Of a DNA stretch of 64,000 nt, positions 36,641 through 45,178 are shown one piece after another; position 1 is the first letter of the stretch; each line of letters opens with the position of its first letter. Both the position numbers and the translations under genes were made by a program. Source of the stretch: Bacillota bacterium (GTDB lineage Bacteria > Bacillota > Dethiobacteria > DTU022). Location of the stretch: assembly GCA_030611385.1 (NCBI GenBank), contig JAUWPV010000006.1:22672-86671 (forward strand), in the 5' to 3' direction. The notes beneath the pieces are model-generated. The model was not told the origin of the DNA and did no database searches. It was given only the letters and a program-made list of their open reading frames with translations.

Positions 36641-37840
36641 TTAACTGATCAGAGCGGCGCCGATTTCTTTGCCGTAAGCAACACAGTCGGCAATGGCCTC
36701 TTCATCAGGATTCCAAAGCATTCTCAGCCCATCTTTATTGATCAGCGCAAAACCGGCCTCTTCCAGCATACCGTTGATCATCTTCACCGATTCGCCACTC
36801 CAGCCGTAACAGCCGAAAGCCGCTCCTTTTTTCTGTTGAAAATTCAAACCTTTGGCCATCTCCATCAGGGAAGCAATCGAGTGCAAGATACCCTTATTGA
36901 TGGTTGGTGAACCGACTAAGATTCCCTTCGATTTAAAAATTTCGGTTACGATATCATTGGTGTCCGAACGGGCGGCATTATAAAGCTTGATATTGATGGA
37001 GCTATTGGCCTCCTTAATGCCTGAGGCGATTGCCTCGGCTGCCCGGCGGGTACCGTCCCACATAGTATCGTAGATGATTGTAACCTGGTTCTCCTGGTAG
37101 TGATCAGCCCACTCCATATACTTATTAACGATCTGCAGGGGGTCTTTTCGCCAGATCACACCGTGACTGGGGCAGATCATCTCTACCGGTAGGTTCAGGC
37201 CGACTACTTCCTTGATCTTGGCTGTTACCATTTTGCTGAAAGGGGTAAGAATATTGGCGTAATACTTGATTGCTTCTTTGTAGAGCTCATCCTGGTCGAC
37301 AAGGTCGTTAAACATGTATTCGGATGCGTAATGCTGACCAAAAGCATCGTTGGGGAAGAGGATGTTGTCACCAGTCAGGTAGCAGAACATGCTGTCCGGC
37401 CAGTGCAGCATTTTTGCTTCGACGAAAATCAGTTCTTTGCTGCCGAGATCAATTTTATCCCCGGTCTTGACCGGCTGGAAATTCCAGTCCTGATGGTAGT
37501 GACCGCGCAATGACTTGACACCGGCATTGGTACAGTAGACCGGGGTGTCCGGAATTTCGCGCAGTAGCTCGGGTAGAGAACCGCTATGGTCGCTTTCGGC
37601 ATGGTTGGCAACGATATAGTCGATCTCGCTTAAGTCAATTACTTTTTTCAGTTCGGTGATAAACTCCCGGGCAAAGGGACGCCAGATAGTATCGATCAAA
37701 GCAGTTTTGTTGCCACCCCTTACCAAGTAAGAATTGTATGTGCTGCCCTTGTGAACGCTTAGTTCTTCACCGTGAAATTTACGCAGTTCCCAGTCAATTT
37801 TACCTACCCACGTTACATTATCATTAACCTTGAACGCCAT
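36641..37840 (-). CDS. Flavodiiron protein (A-type flavoprotein, FprA-like)
   Basis: A 399-residue soluble enzyme that reduces O2 to water or NO to N2O, protecting anaerobes. The N-terminal metallo-beta-lactamase-like domain carries the diiron ligands, including NHAESDHSGSLPELL (H-x-E-x-D-H) and later His/Asp positions (LHWPDSMFCYL, PSHGVIWR). The C-terminal flavodoxin domain (VTIIYDTMWDGTRRAAEAIASGIKE) binds FMN. There is no fused rubredoxin or flavin reductase. ATG 37840 follows AAGGAGG. It probably takes electrons from a separate rubredoxin or coenzyme partner. Confidence 0.92.
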   Translation of the reverse strand: MAFKVNDNVTWVGKIDWELRKFHGEELSVHKGSTYNSYLVRGGNKTALIDTIWRPFAREFITELKKVIDLSEIDYIVANHAESDHSGSLPELLREIPDTPVYCTNAGVKSLRGHYHQDWNFQPVKTGDKIDLGSKELIFVEAKMLHWPDSMFCYLTGDNILFPNDAFGQHYASEYMFNDLVDQDELYKEAIKYYANILTPFSKMVTAKIKEVVGLNLPVEMICPSHGVIWRKDPLQIVNKYMEWADHYQENQVTIIYDTMWDGTRRAAEAIASGIKEANSSINIKLYNAARSDTNDIVTEIFKSKGILVGSPTINKGILHSIASLMEMAKGLNFQQKKGAAFGCYGWSGESVKMINGMLEEAGFALINKDGLRMLWNPDEEAIADCVAYGKEIGAALIS

Positions 37841-37890
37841 AAAGAGAACCTCCTTTTTAATTGTCGATTCCTTTGAACTGTTCCCGGAGT

Positions 37891-38217
37891 TCAGGAACGA
37901 ACCATCATCAGCATCATTTTAAACCGTTCATTTGCTTTCAGGGCATGTGGTTTATTTGCGGGCATGATGATTATCTCACCTTTTCTAACCATGAAAGATT
38001 GGCCGGCGATAATAATTTCCGCGGTGCCGTCAAGCACGCAGACCAGGGCATCAAAGGGAGTAGTATGCTCGCTTAGACCCTGGCCCTGATCGAAGGCAAA
38101 TAGAGTCACTGTTCCCGTTTCTTTTTTGAGGATTTCCTTACTGACTACTGCGCCCCGCTGATATTCGGTTTGGTTTTCCAGATTCTGCACACTGGTTGAA
38201 AGGTTGTCATTTTTCAT
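37891..38217 (-). CDS. Cupin-domain protein
   Basis: A 108-residue cupin. Motif 1 is EHTTPFDALVCVLDGTAEIIIAG and motif 2 is MVRKGEIIIMPANKPHALKANERFKMMLMM, a common form of small stress-linked or regulatory cupins. It is transcribed in the same direction as, and just upstream of, the flavodiiron gene (50 bases apart), so the two may form one unit. No enzymatic role can be assigned. Confidence 0.78.
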   Translation of the reverse strand: MKNDNLSTSVQNLENQTEYQRGAVVSKEILKKETGTVTLFAFDQGQGLSEHTTPFDALVCVLDGTAEIIIAGQSFMVRKGEIIIMPANKPHALKANERFKMMLMMVRS

Positions 38218-38442
38218 TTAATCGCCCCCGGACGGGTGGGAATAATTTATAACTATAGCGGTTATGTATATATTACCATGCTATTGCTTTGAGCACAATA
38301 GATATTTCAGGGCACCAGCGGAGTATTCCAATTTCTATTATAATAGATGATAATAAATAATGAGAATAACCGAACAAAAAGATTAGCTGGATTACAGAAT
38401 ACTTTTGTTTATTTAAAATGATTGTTTGGGGAGTGAATAACA

Positions 38443-39264
38443 ATCATCAGTAAAAATAGTGATGAACTTGATCGGGAGCTTATAGAAGAGATAAACCGCA
38501 AATATAAAAAAGGTGACCGGAAGTCTGATTTTGCCGGCACATCTAAATTCCGGCGGTTTTTCCTCGGCCTGGCTGCTCTTTTTCTGGTTTTAATCTTTAT
38601 ATTCACTGTCACCGGGCGATGGCTATCGGTCTTTGCCGGGCCGGCTTTCCACTTCCTTCGGGAATCATGGGCTCTTTCTGACGATCCGCTGGTCCGAGAA
38701 TTAAAAAAGTCAGTTGTCCAGATCTATGTTGAAACCAGTTCGGGGGCACCGCAGGGACAGCTACGCGGCAGTGGGTTTAATATCGATACCGCCGGATTGA
38801 TCGTCACCAATCGTCACCTGCTTGAGAATGCTGTTGCTGTAAGAGTTTCTTTTCCGGAGCTTGGCACATACAAGGCCAGGGAGTGGGTAGTTTCTCCTTA
38901 TGTGGATCTGGCTGTTATACTGCTATTGGAGGCTGATGATCTGCCGGTTGTAACGATTTCCGATGTGCCTGCCCTGCACGGCGAAGAAATTCTGGTTATA
39001 GGCAACCCGCTTCAGTTTGCCCGTATCGCCAATAAGGGAGTTTTGGTCGGCTATCGTGATAACAGCGGTCGGGAAATGCCATTCCTGGTTGTTGAAGCCT
39101 CAATATACCCTGGCAGCAGTGGCAGCCCGGTTATTAATAAACAAGGTAAGGTGGTTGGAGTGATCTTCGCAACCCTGCAGAGTAGTGATCCAGCAGAAGT
39201 CAGGGGTTTGGCTGTCGACGCTGCCGAACTAAAGCTATTCCTGGAAAAAGCCGCTTTTGATTGA
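38443..39264 (+). CDS. Membrane-anchored trypsin-like serine protease, no standard start codon
   Basis: The frame is open from a TGA at 38434-38436 to the stop 39264, encoding about 273 residues. The N-terminus is charged (SKNSDELDRELIEEINRKYKK) with a transmembrane helix (about residues 37-57). A trypsin-like domain follows, with VTNRHLL (catalytic His), YVDLAVILL (Asp) and YPGSSGSPVIN (Ser). The family resembles HtrA-type S1C proteases without a PDZ domain. The first ATG/GTG/TTG in frame is TTG 38797, after the catalytic domain begins. GGGGAG (38428-38433) points to an ATC at 38443 or 38446 as initiator. A one-base indel linking GTG 38433 to this frame is the alternative. Confidence 0.65.
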   Translation: MISKNSDELDRELIEEINRKYKKGDRKSDFAGTSKFRRFFLGLAALFLVLIFIFTVTGRWLSVFAGPAFHFLRESWALSDDPLVRELKKSVVQIYVETSSGAPQGQLRGSGFNIDTAGLIVTNRHLLENAVAVRVSFPELGTYKAREWVVSPYVDLAVILLLEADDLPVVTISDVPALHGEEILVIGNPLQFARIANKGVLVGYRDNSGREMPFLVVEASIYPGSSGSPVINKQGKVVGVIFATLQSSDPAEVRGLAVDAAELKLFLEKAAFD

Positions 39265-39587
39265 AATGACTCAGATCATCAAATTAAGAACCTATCTTTT
39301 TGAGATCCCGGGTTTTTGTATACAGTTCGATTATTAACTGTAAGGGCTCACCTTGCCGCCGGAACAGTTGCAAATAATCAATTTATACAAGCTTGACAGT
39401 CTATTGCGTCTTTTTTCGTTAGGCCGATTTATTGCCGGTTTCCGGCAGGATTCACCAAAGCGGAAAGAGAATAACAACAGGTCTGTTTATTGTTAGGAAG
39501 AGAATGTTGAAGTAATCAGATCTTGTCGCAAATCCGGTGTACTGAAAAACAACCGGTAAACGAAATAGCGGTAAAGGAAGTGATTGG
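39265..39587. other. 323-base intergenic region before the formate dehydrogenase operon
   Basis: No convincing coding frame is seen. A TTGACA occurs at 39393-39398 without a good -10. A small hairpin, TGCCGG (39433-39438) with CCGGCA (39442-39447) and a TTT loop, lies further down. The length suggests a leader that could carry promoter or RNA control of the operon, but no known riboswitch could be recognised by eye. Confidence 0.35.
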
Positions 39588-40061
39588 ATGGAAGAACAAT
39601 TAAAAAATGTCTTTGCATCATATAACGGCGAAAAAAACGAGCTGATTCCTGTCCTGCAGGATGTTCAGGAAAAAATTGGCTATCTGCCCGATGAAGCGAT
39701 GTGCGCGGTGGCCCGCTTTGTGAGGGTGCCCGAAAGCAAAGTTTTCGGGGTAGCCACTTTTTATGCTCGTTTTCATCTTAAGCCACGGGGAAAACATATT
39801 GTCCGCCTCTGCTGCGGAACAGCCTGCCACGTGCGTGGCGCCAGTAAGGTTGCCGACAAAGTCAAAGGTCTCCTTAAGATCAGCGTTGGTGAGACCACCC
39901 CAGATATGAAGTATACATATGAAGAGGTGGCCTGTATCGGGGCCTGCGGCCTGGCCCCGGTCATGACTATAGACGCAAAAACCTTCGGCAAGCTTGATCC
40001 TGATAAAACGAAAAAGATTATCGAAGCCTTCGGCGAAACGCCGGAAGGGGGGCAGTCATAG
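39588..40061 (+). CDS. NuoE-like [2Fe-2S] subunit of the formate dehydrogenase complex
   Basis: A 157-residue thioredoxin-fold ferredoxin. The N-terminal helical part (NELIPVLQDVQEKIGYLPDEAM) is typical of the 24-kDa NADH dehydrogenase subunit. The cluster ligands are in CCGTACH (C-x4-C pattern) and ACIGACGLAP (C-x3-C). It pairs with the NuoF-like protein encoded after a small Cys-rich gene, passing electrons between FMN/NAD(H) and the formate dehydrogenase. ATG 39588 follows AAGGAAG. The gene starts a four-gene operon. Confidence 0.9.
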   Translation: MEEQLKNVFASYNGEKNELIPVLQDVQEKIGYLPDEAMCAVARFVRVPESKVFGVATFYARFHLKPRGKHIVRLCCGTACHVRGASKVADKVKGLLKISVGETTPDMKYTYEEVACIGACGLAPVMTIDAKTFGKLDPDKTKKIIEAFGETPEGGQS

Positions 40062-40241
40062 GTGGAAAGGTTCATCGATCCCTGTTGCGATAAATGTTTC
40101 AACAGTAAAGAAAAGCCCTGTGATCAATTCGTGGAATGCTGTCTTGAAGGACCGCTCTGTCACGAAAGTGAACCGTGTAAGCAAGCACGTGAGGCGATTA
40201 CCAACAAGTATTCGCACAGCGCACACTTCCGGGAACATTAG
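40062..40241 (+). CDS. Small cysteine-rich protein in the formate dehydrogenase operon
   Basis: GTG 40062 abuts the NuoE-like stop (TAG 40059-40061), and GGAAGGGGGG lies about 10 bases upstream. The 59-residue product has eight cysteines (DPCCDKCFN, PCDQFVECCLEGPLC, EPCK) and several His residues near the end. This could bind a metal or an Fe-S cluster. It sits between nuoE- and nuoF-like genes, so it may be an assembly factor or a small extra subunit. No family is recognised. Confidence 0.6.
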   Translation: MERFIDPCCDKCFNSKEKPCDQFVECCLEGPLCHESEPCKQAREAITNKYSHSAHFREH

Positions 40242-40279
40242 TGCTAATAATATAACCAGTGAAAGGAGAGAAGACAGAC

Positions 40280-42133
40280 GTGTATGAGAGACATATACTG
40301 ATATGTGCCGGAACGGGCTGTATTTCCTCTGGTGCTCTTGATGTCAGGGATGCCCTGGCTGAACAGCTCAAAAAGCATGGTTTGGATGATAAAGTGCGTA
40401 TTATCATGTCCGGATGTCACGGTTTCTGTGAACAGGGGCCGATCTTTATTGTCTACCCCGAAGATGTTTTTTATTGTGGGGTCCAGGCGGAGGATATACC
40501 GGAAATAGTGGAAGAGTATCTGATTAAAGGGAATATGATCGAGCGGTTGCTCTACAAAGACCCTGTCTCTGGAGAGACAGTTATTTCCCACGATCAGATC
40601 ATGTTCTATAGCAAGCAGAAAAGGCTGGCCCTGCGCAACTGTGGGGTGATCGACCCAGAAAATATCGATGAATATATCATCCGCGGCGGCTATATTGGTT
40701 TGAAAAAAGCGCTGCAGATGGAGCCGATGGCTGTGGTCAATGAAGTGAAAAGCTCAGGACTGCGCGGCCGCGGTGGAGCCGGATTTCCCACCGGGATGAA
40801 GTGGCAGTTTGCCAATGGCAGTAAAGGAAACAAGAAATATATTGTCTGTAACGCCGACGAGGGTGACCCGGGGGCTTTCATGGACCGCAGTCTATTAGAA
40901 GGAGACCCCCATGCTGTCTTAGAGGGCATGCTTATTGCCGGGCAGGCTATTGGTGCTGGCGAAGGCTATATTTACGTCCGTTCAGAGTATCCCCTGGCTA
41001 TCAAGCGCCTGCGCACGGCTATTGGCCAGGCTGAAGAATATGGCATGCTTGGCGGGAATATCCTGGGTTTTGGTTTTAATTTTAAGATTAAGATTAAAGA
41101 GGGTGCTGGTGCTTTTGTCTGTGGTGAAGAAACTGCCCTGCTCGCTTCGATTGAAGGAAAACGGGGTGTGCCCCGTCATCGTCCACCTTTTCCTGCTGTG
41201 GAAGGGCTGTGGGGTAAGCCGACTTGTATCAATAACGTCGAGACCCTGGCTAATGTACCTCTGATTTTACGCCGCGGCGCTGAAGAATTTGCCTCTGTTG
41301 GCACTGAGGGCAGCAAGGGAACCAAGGTTTTTGCCCTGACCGGCAAGGTTAACAATACCGGTTTGGTCGAAGTGCCTATGGGTATCACTGTCAGAGAGGT
41401 CATTTTCGACATCGGTGGTGGTATCCGCTATGGTAAAAAATTCAAGGCAGCCCAAATTGGTGGTCCCTCCGGCGGTTGTATTCCGGAAGAGCATCTCGAT
41501 CTGCCAATCGATTTTGATTCTCTGACTGCGGCCGGAGCGATGATGGGTTCGGGCGGTCTGGTTGTAGTTGATGAGGATACCTGCATGGTCGATATGGCCC
41601 GTTATTTTTTAAAATTTACTACGAACGAATCATGCGGCCAGTGCATTCCCTGCCGTCTCGGCGTAACCCAGATGTATAATATTCTTGAAGATATAACCCA
41701 GGGACGGGGCAAACCTGAAGATATTGCCCTGCTCGAAGAGCTGGCCTGGGCGGTCAAGAAAGGTTCGATGTGCGGCCTGGGGCAGACTGCTCCAAACCCC
41801 GTGCTAACCACTCTGCGTTACTTCCGTCATGAATATGAAGCCCATGTCTACGAAAAACGCTGTCCGTCCCTGGTCTGTAAAGCACTGCTGCAGTACCACA
41901 TCGACGCTGAGAAGTGTATCGGCTGTCAGCGCTGTACCAAGGCCTGCCCGGTCGATGCCATCAGCGGTGAGAAGAAAGAACCTCACGAGATTGATCAAAT
42001 CAAATGCACCCGCTGCGGCGCCTGTTTCGATGCTTGCCCGAAGAAGGTTAGCGCTGTGCAGTGTACCTCTGAAGGACTGCTGGAAATAGAAAAGCTTAAT
42101 GTATGCGAGGAGGGTTGCAAATGTCAGAACTAA
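40280..42133 (+). CDS. NuoF-like NAD(P)H/FMN Fe-S subunit of the formate dehydrogenase complex
   Basis: The GTG at 40280 is preferred because AAAGGAGAG lies 9 bases upstream; an upstream in-frame GTG contains that site. The 617-residue protein has an N-terminal thioredoxin-like [2Fe-2S] domain (CAGTGC, SGCHGFC) and the NuoF core with RGRGGAGFPTGMKW (NADH site), NADEGDPGAFMDRS (FMN site) and ESCGQCIPCRLG (N3-type [4Fe-4S]). The C-terminal two-cluster ferredoxin has CIGCQRCTKACPVDAI and CTRCGACFDACP. This is the layout of HydB/NuoF-type subunits in electron-bifurcating hydrogenases and NAD(P)-linked formate dehydrogenases. It overlaps fdhA by 13 bases. Confidence 0.92.
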   Translation: MYERHILICAGTGCISSGALDVRDALAEQLKKHGLDDKVRIIMSGCHGFCEQGPIFIVYPEDVFYCGVQAEDIPEIVEEYLIKGNMIERLLYKDPVSGETVISHDQIMFYSKQKRLALRNCGVIDPENIDEYIIRGGYIGLKKALQMEPMAVVNEVKSSGLRGRGGAGFPTGMKWQFANGSKGNKKYIVCNADEGDPGAFMDRSLLEGDPHAVLEGMLIAGQAIGAGEGYIYVRSEYPLAIKRLRTAIGQAEEYGMLGGNILGFGFNFKIKIKEGAGAFVCGEETALLASIEGKRGVPRHRPPFPAVEGLWGKPTCINNVETLANVPLILRRGAEEFASVGTEGSKGTKVFALTGKVNNTGLVEVPMGITVREVIFDIGGGIRYGKKFKAAQIGGPSGGCIPEEHLDLPIDFDSLTAAGAMMGSGGLVVVDEDTCMVDMARYFLKFTTNESCGQCIPCRLGVTQMYNILEDITQGRGKPEDIALLEELAWAVKKGSMCGLGQTAPNPVLTTLRYFRHEYEAHVYEKRCPSLVCKALLQYHIDAEKCIGCQRCTKACPVDAISGEKKEPHEIDQIKCTRCGACFDACPKKVSAVQCTSEGLLEIEKLNVCEEGCKCQN

Positions 42134-44796
42134 TTACTCTGACCATCGATGGCGTAGAGATTAAAGCGGCTCCAGGCACCTCAATATTGCGGGCGGCCCT
42201 GGCCAACGACATCTATATTCCCCATCTCTGTGATCATCCGGACCTCACTTCCATGGGGATCTGTCGTGTCTGTCTGGTCGAGATCGAGGGGCGTCGTCCT
42301 ACTGTCTCCTGCATGACCCCGGTGGAAGAAGGTATAATTGTTACCACCGCCAACGAAGATCTGGATCAGACCCGCCGGGTCAACCTGGAGCTGCTCGTCC
42401 TTAATCATGATTACGATTGCCAGAACTGCGCCAAGAACAGCAAGTGTCAGCTGCAGGAACTGACCCGTTATATCGGTTTAGATGAAGAGCGGATCAAAAC
42501 AATGCGTAAACCTGAGCTGGATCTGCCTGTTGACGATTCCAACCCCTTCTATCTGCGCAACATGAATAAATGTGTGCTCTGCGGGGTTTGTGTGCGCACC
42601 TGTGAAGAGATCCAGGGTGACGGTTGCATCGATTTCGCCTTTCGCGGGATCAAGACAAAGATCAGTGTGCTCGGCGACAAGCCGATCATTGATTCTACCT
42701 GTGTTACCTGCGGTGAGTGCGTCTCCCGCTGTCCGGTGGGAGCGCTTGTTCCGAAACAAGCGATCGAACCAACTTATGAAGTTGAAACAATATGCCCCTT
42801 CTGTGGTTGCGGCTGTGGTATCGTGGTCGGAGCCCGTGGTGGGAAGATAGTCAGTTCGCGGGCCGTTGACGACAGCCCGGCTAACAACGGCAGTCTCTGT
42901 GTCAAGGGGCGTTTTGGACTCGGCTTTGTCAATCATCCCGACCGCCTGACCACGCCGTTGATTCGTAAAAACGGAGAACTGGTTGAAGCAAGTTGGGGGG
43001 AAGCCCTGGGGCTGATCGCCCAAAAGTTTGGCCAGTATAAAGGTGACCAGTTTGCCGCAATTGCCTCGGCCAAATGTACCCTTGAAGATAACTATGTTAT
43101 GCAGAAATTTACCCGCGTGGTGATGAAGACAAATACTATAGATCACTGCGCCCGCCTCTGACACGCTCCCACTGTGGCCGGTCTGGCCATAACACTGGGC
43201 AGCGGGGCAATGACTAATTCCATCGCCGAAATCGGATCAGCAGCCTGCATCATGGCTGTTGGAACCAGTACTACTGAAGCTCACCCGATCATCGGTTACC
43301 AGGTCAAGAAGGCTGTGCGGAATGGAGCGAAATTAATCGTGATCAATCCGCAGGAAGTACCTCTGACCCAGTTTGCCGATATACACCTGCCGCTAAAACC
43401 GGGCACAGATGTTGTCCTGCTGATGGGGATGGCCCGGGCGATCATCGAAGCAGGACTGCATGATGAGAAATATATCGCGGGTCGCTGCGAAAATTTCGAC
43501 CAGTTTAAAGCCTCCCTTGAAGTTTATACGCCGGAGTTCGTCAGTAATACGACCGGGTTGCCCTGGGAAGATGTTGTCCGGGCGGCACGGATGTATGCTG
43601 AAAATGATCCCGCCTCGATTCTCTACTGTATGGGAATCACCCAGCATTCGCATGGCACCGACAATGTTCTCGCCGTCAGCAACCTGGCTCTAATCACCGG
43701 CAACCTCGGATGTGTCTCCGGTGGGGTCAACCCCCTGCGCGGGCAGAACAATGTTCAGGGCGCCTGTGATGTTGGCTCGCTGCCGAATGTCTTTACAGGT
43801 TATCAAAAAGTCGACAACGACGAGGCACGTCAGAAGTTTGAACAGTCCTGGGGCACCTCATTAAGCGGAAAGCCGGGACTGACCCACACAGAAATATTCG
43901 ATGCTGCTCATAATGGAGAAGTCAAGGTGATCTATCTGGTTGGAGAAAACCCGATCCTAACCGAGGCCAACGCTAGTCATGCCCTGGAGGCGATAGCGAA
44001 ACTCGAATTCTTTGTCGTGCAGGACATTTTCCTTAACGAAACCGCCAAAATGGCCGATGTTGTTCTGCCGGCAACTTCATTCGCAGAAAAAAATGGGACC
44101 TTTGTCAATACCGAACGGCGTGTTCAGCGGGTTTGCAAAGTGATCGATCCGGTCGGCGATGCAAAACCCGATTGGTGGATCACCAGTGTTATCGCCAACG
44201 AAATGGGGGCAGAAGGCTTTGCCTACAACAGCACAGCTGAGATCTTCAAAGAATTTGCAGCGCTAACTCCCAGTTATGCCGGAATTACCTACGAGCGGCT
44301 CGAAGCGGAGGGTGGCATCCAGTGGCCCTGTCCCTCGACAGACCATCCCGGAACACCGATTCTCCATACCGAGAAATTCGCGACTCCTTCCGGTAAAGGT
44401 AAACTAATGCCCCTCGAATACAGGCCTTCGGAGGATTGCTGTGATTTAGATTTTCCGCTGATTCTGACTACCGAGCGGAGTCTTTTTCAGTATCACAGCA
44501 CCATGACCCGTTATTCGGATGGTCTTGACGAACTGAGCGGCGGAGAACAGATCCTGATCAATCCACTTGATGCCGGGAAACTGGGTATTGCCGACGGTGA
44601 CATGGTTGAAGTGAAGTCTCGCCGCGGTAAACTTAAGGTGAGGGCGAAACTCACCCGACGCAGTCAGCCCGGTGTGGCTTCACTCAGCTTCCATTTCGCC
44701 GAGTGCCCGACCAATCTCTTAACCAGTGCAGCTCTCGATCCGGTGGCCAAAATACCCGAAACCAAAGTCTGCGCCATCCGTATCGAAAAAGTATAG
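42121..44796 (+). CDS. fdhA: Formate dehydrogenase catalytic subunit, selenocysteine protein
   Basis: One 891-residue protein interrupted by an in-frame TGA (43159-43161, codon 347) in the context DHCARL-U-HAPTVAGL, the selenocysteine site of FdhH-type enzymes. ATG 42121 follows GAGGAGG. The N-terminal NuoG-like part carries a [2Fe-2S] (CDHPDLTSMGICRVC), a His/Cys cluster motif (HDYDCQNCAKNSKC) and two [4Fe-4S] clusters (CVLCGVCVRTC, CVTCGECVSRC). The molybdopterin domain begins at ETICPFCGCGCGIVVG. The C-terminus binds the Mo/W-bis-MGD cofactor (SRRGKLKVRAKLTRRSQPGVASLSFH). With the two Nuo-like subunits it interconverts formate and CO2 using NAD(P)(H) and perhaps ferredoxin. Confidence 0.95.
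43162..43198 (+). promoter_or_regulatory. Bacterial SECIS element in fdhA
   Basis: Immediately after the UGA, TGTGGCC (43173-43179) pairs with GGCCATA (43185-43191), including one G-T pair, around a GGTCT loop (43180-43184). The loop begins 18 bases after the UGA, the same spacing and loop sequence as E. coli fdhF, where SelB binds. It directs selenocysteine insertion. Confidence 0.88.
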
Positions 44797-44914
44797 ACCA
44801 GGAATAAATATTGAATGAACTAAAACATTTTATCTTGCAGTCAGGAAGGATTTATTCCAGGCGTAGCGAAAGGTACAAGACATATTTGAATTAATATGAA
44901 TTTGTAAATGAACC

Positions 44915-45092
44915 CTGTGGGAGAGTTCCGGTTAACGGACGCCGAAGGAGCAACTTACCACCCGGCCGGTGGTTTGGGAAACTCTCAGGCCTCAGTACCA
45001 TTGGGGGATGCACCTCTGGAGAGTATCCGCTTTGGCGGAACACCGACGGGGAAAGCCTCTTGACAACTAAGAGAGCAATCTCTCAGGTATCA
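44915..45092 (+). promoter_or_regulatory. Tandem glycine riboswitch (two aptamers)
   Basis: The first aptamer (about 44917-45018) shows GGGAGAG, GCCGAAGGAGCAA and AACTCTCAGG. The second (about 45019-45092) shows GGAGAGT, ACCGACGGGGAAAGCC and ATCTCTCAGG. These are the conserved blocks of the gcvT glycine riboswitch. It precedes the glycine cleavage operon, and its expression platform is the terminator hairpin just downstream. Known tandem glycine switches turn expression on when glycine binds. Confidence 0.93.
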
Positions 45093-45134
45093 GGGACAGA
45101 GCATAAGCCGCAGGGCTTTCTCTGTCCTTTTATT
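45093..45134 (+). terminator. Intrinsic terminator of the glycine riboswitch
   Basis: GGACAGAG (45094-45101) pairs with CTCTGTCC (45120-45127) and is followed by TTTTATTATT. It directly follows the second aptamer, whose last paired bases compete with it, so glycine binding would favour read-through into gcvT. Confidence 0.8.
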
Positions 45135-45178
45135 ATTGGCAATCAGGATAACTTTAAGAAAGGAGGCCGGGTGAGATA

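Noticed and set aside
39433..39447. Molybdenum cofactor riboswitch upstream of the formate dehydrogenase operon
   Set aside because: Only a small hairpin is visible; the known conserved blocks of that RNA could not be identified by eye.
43174..44796. Separate second formate dehydrogenase gene starting at GTG 43174
   Set aside because: It is the continuation of fdhA past the selenocysteine UGA, with a SECIS in place.
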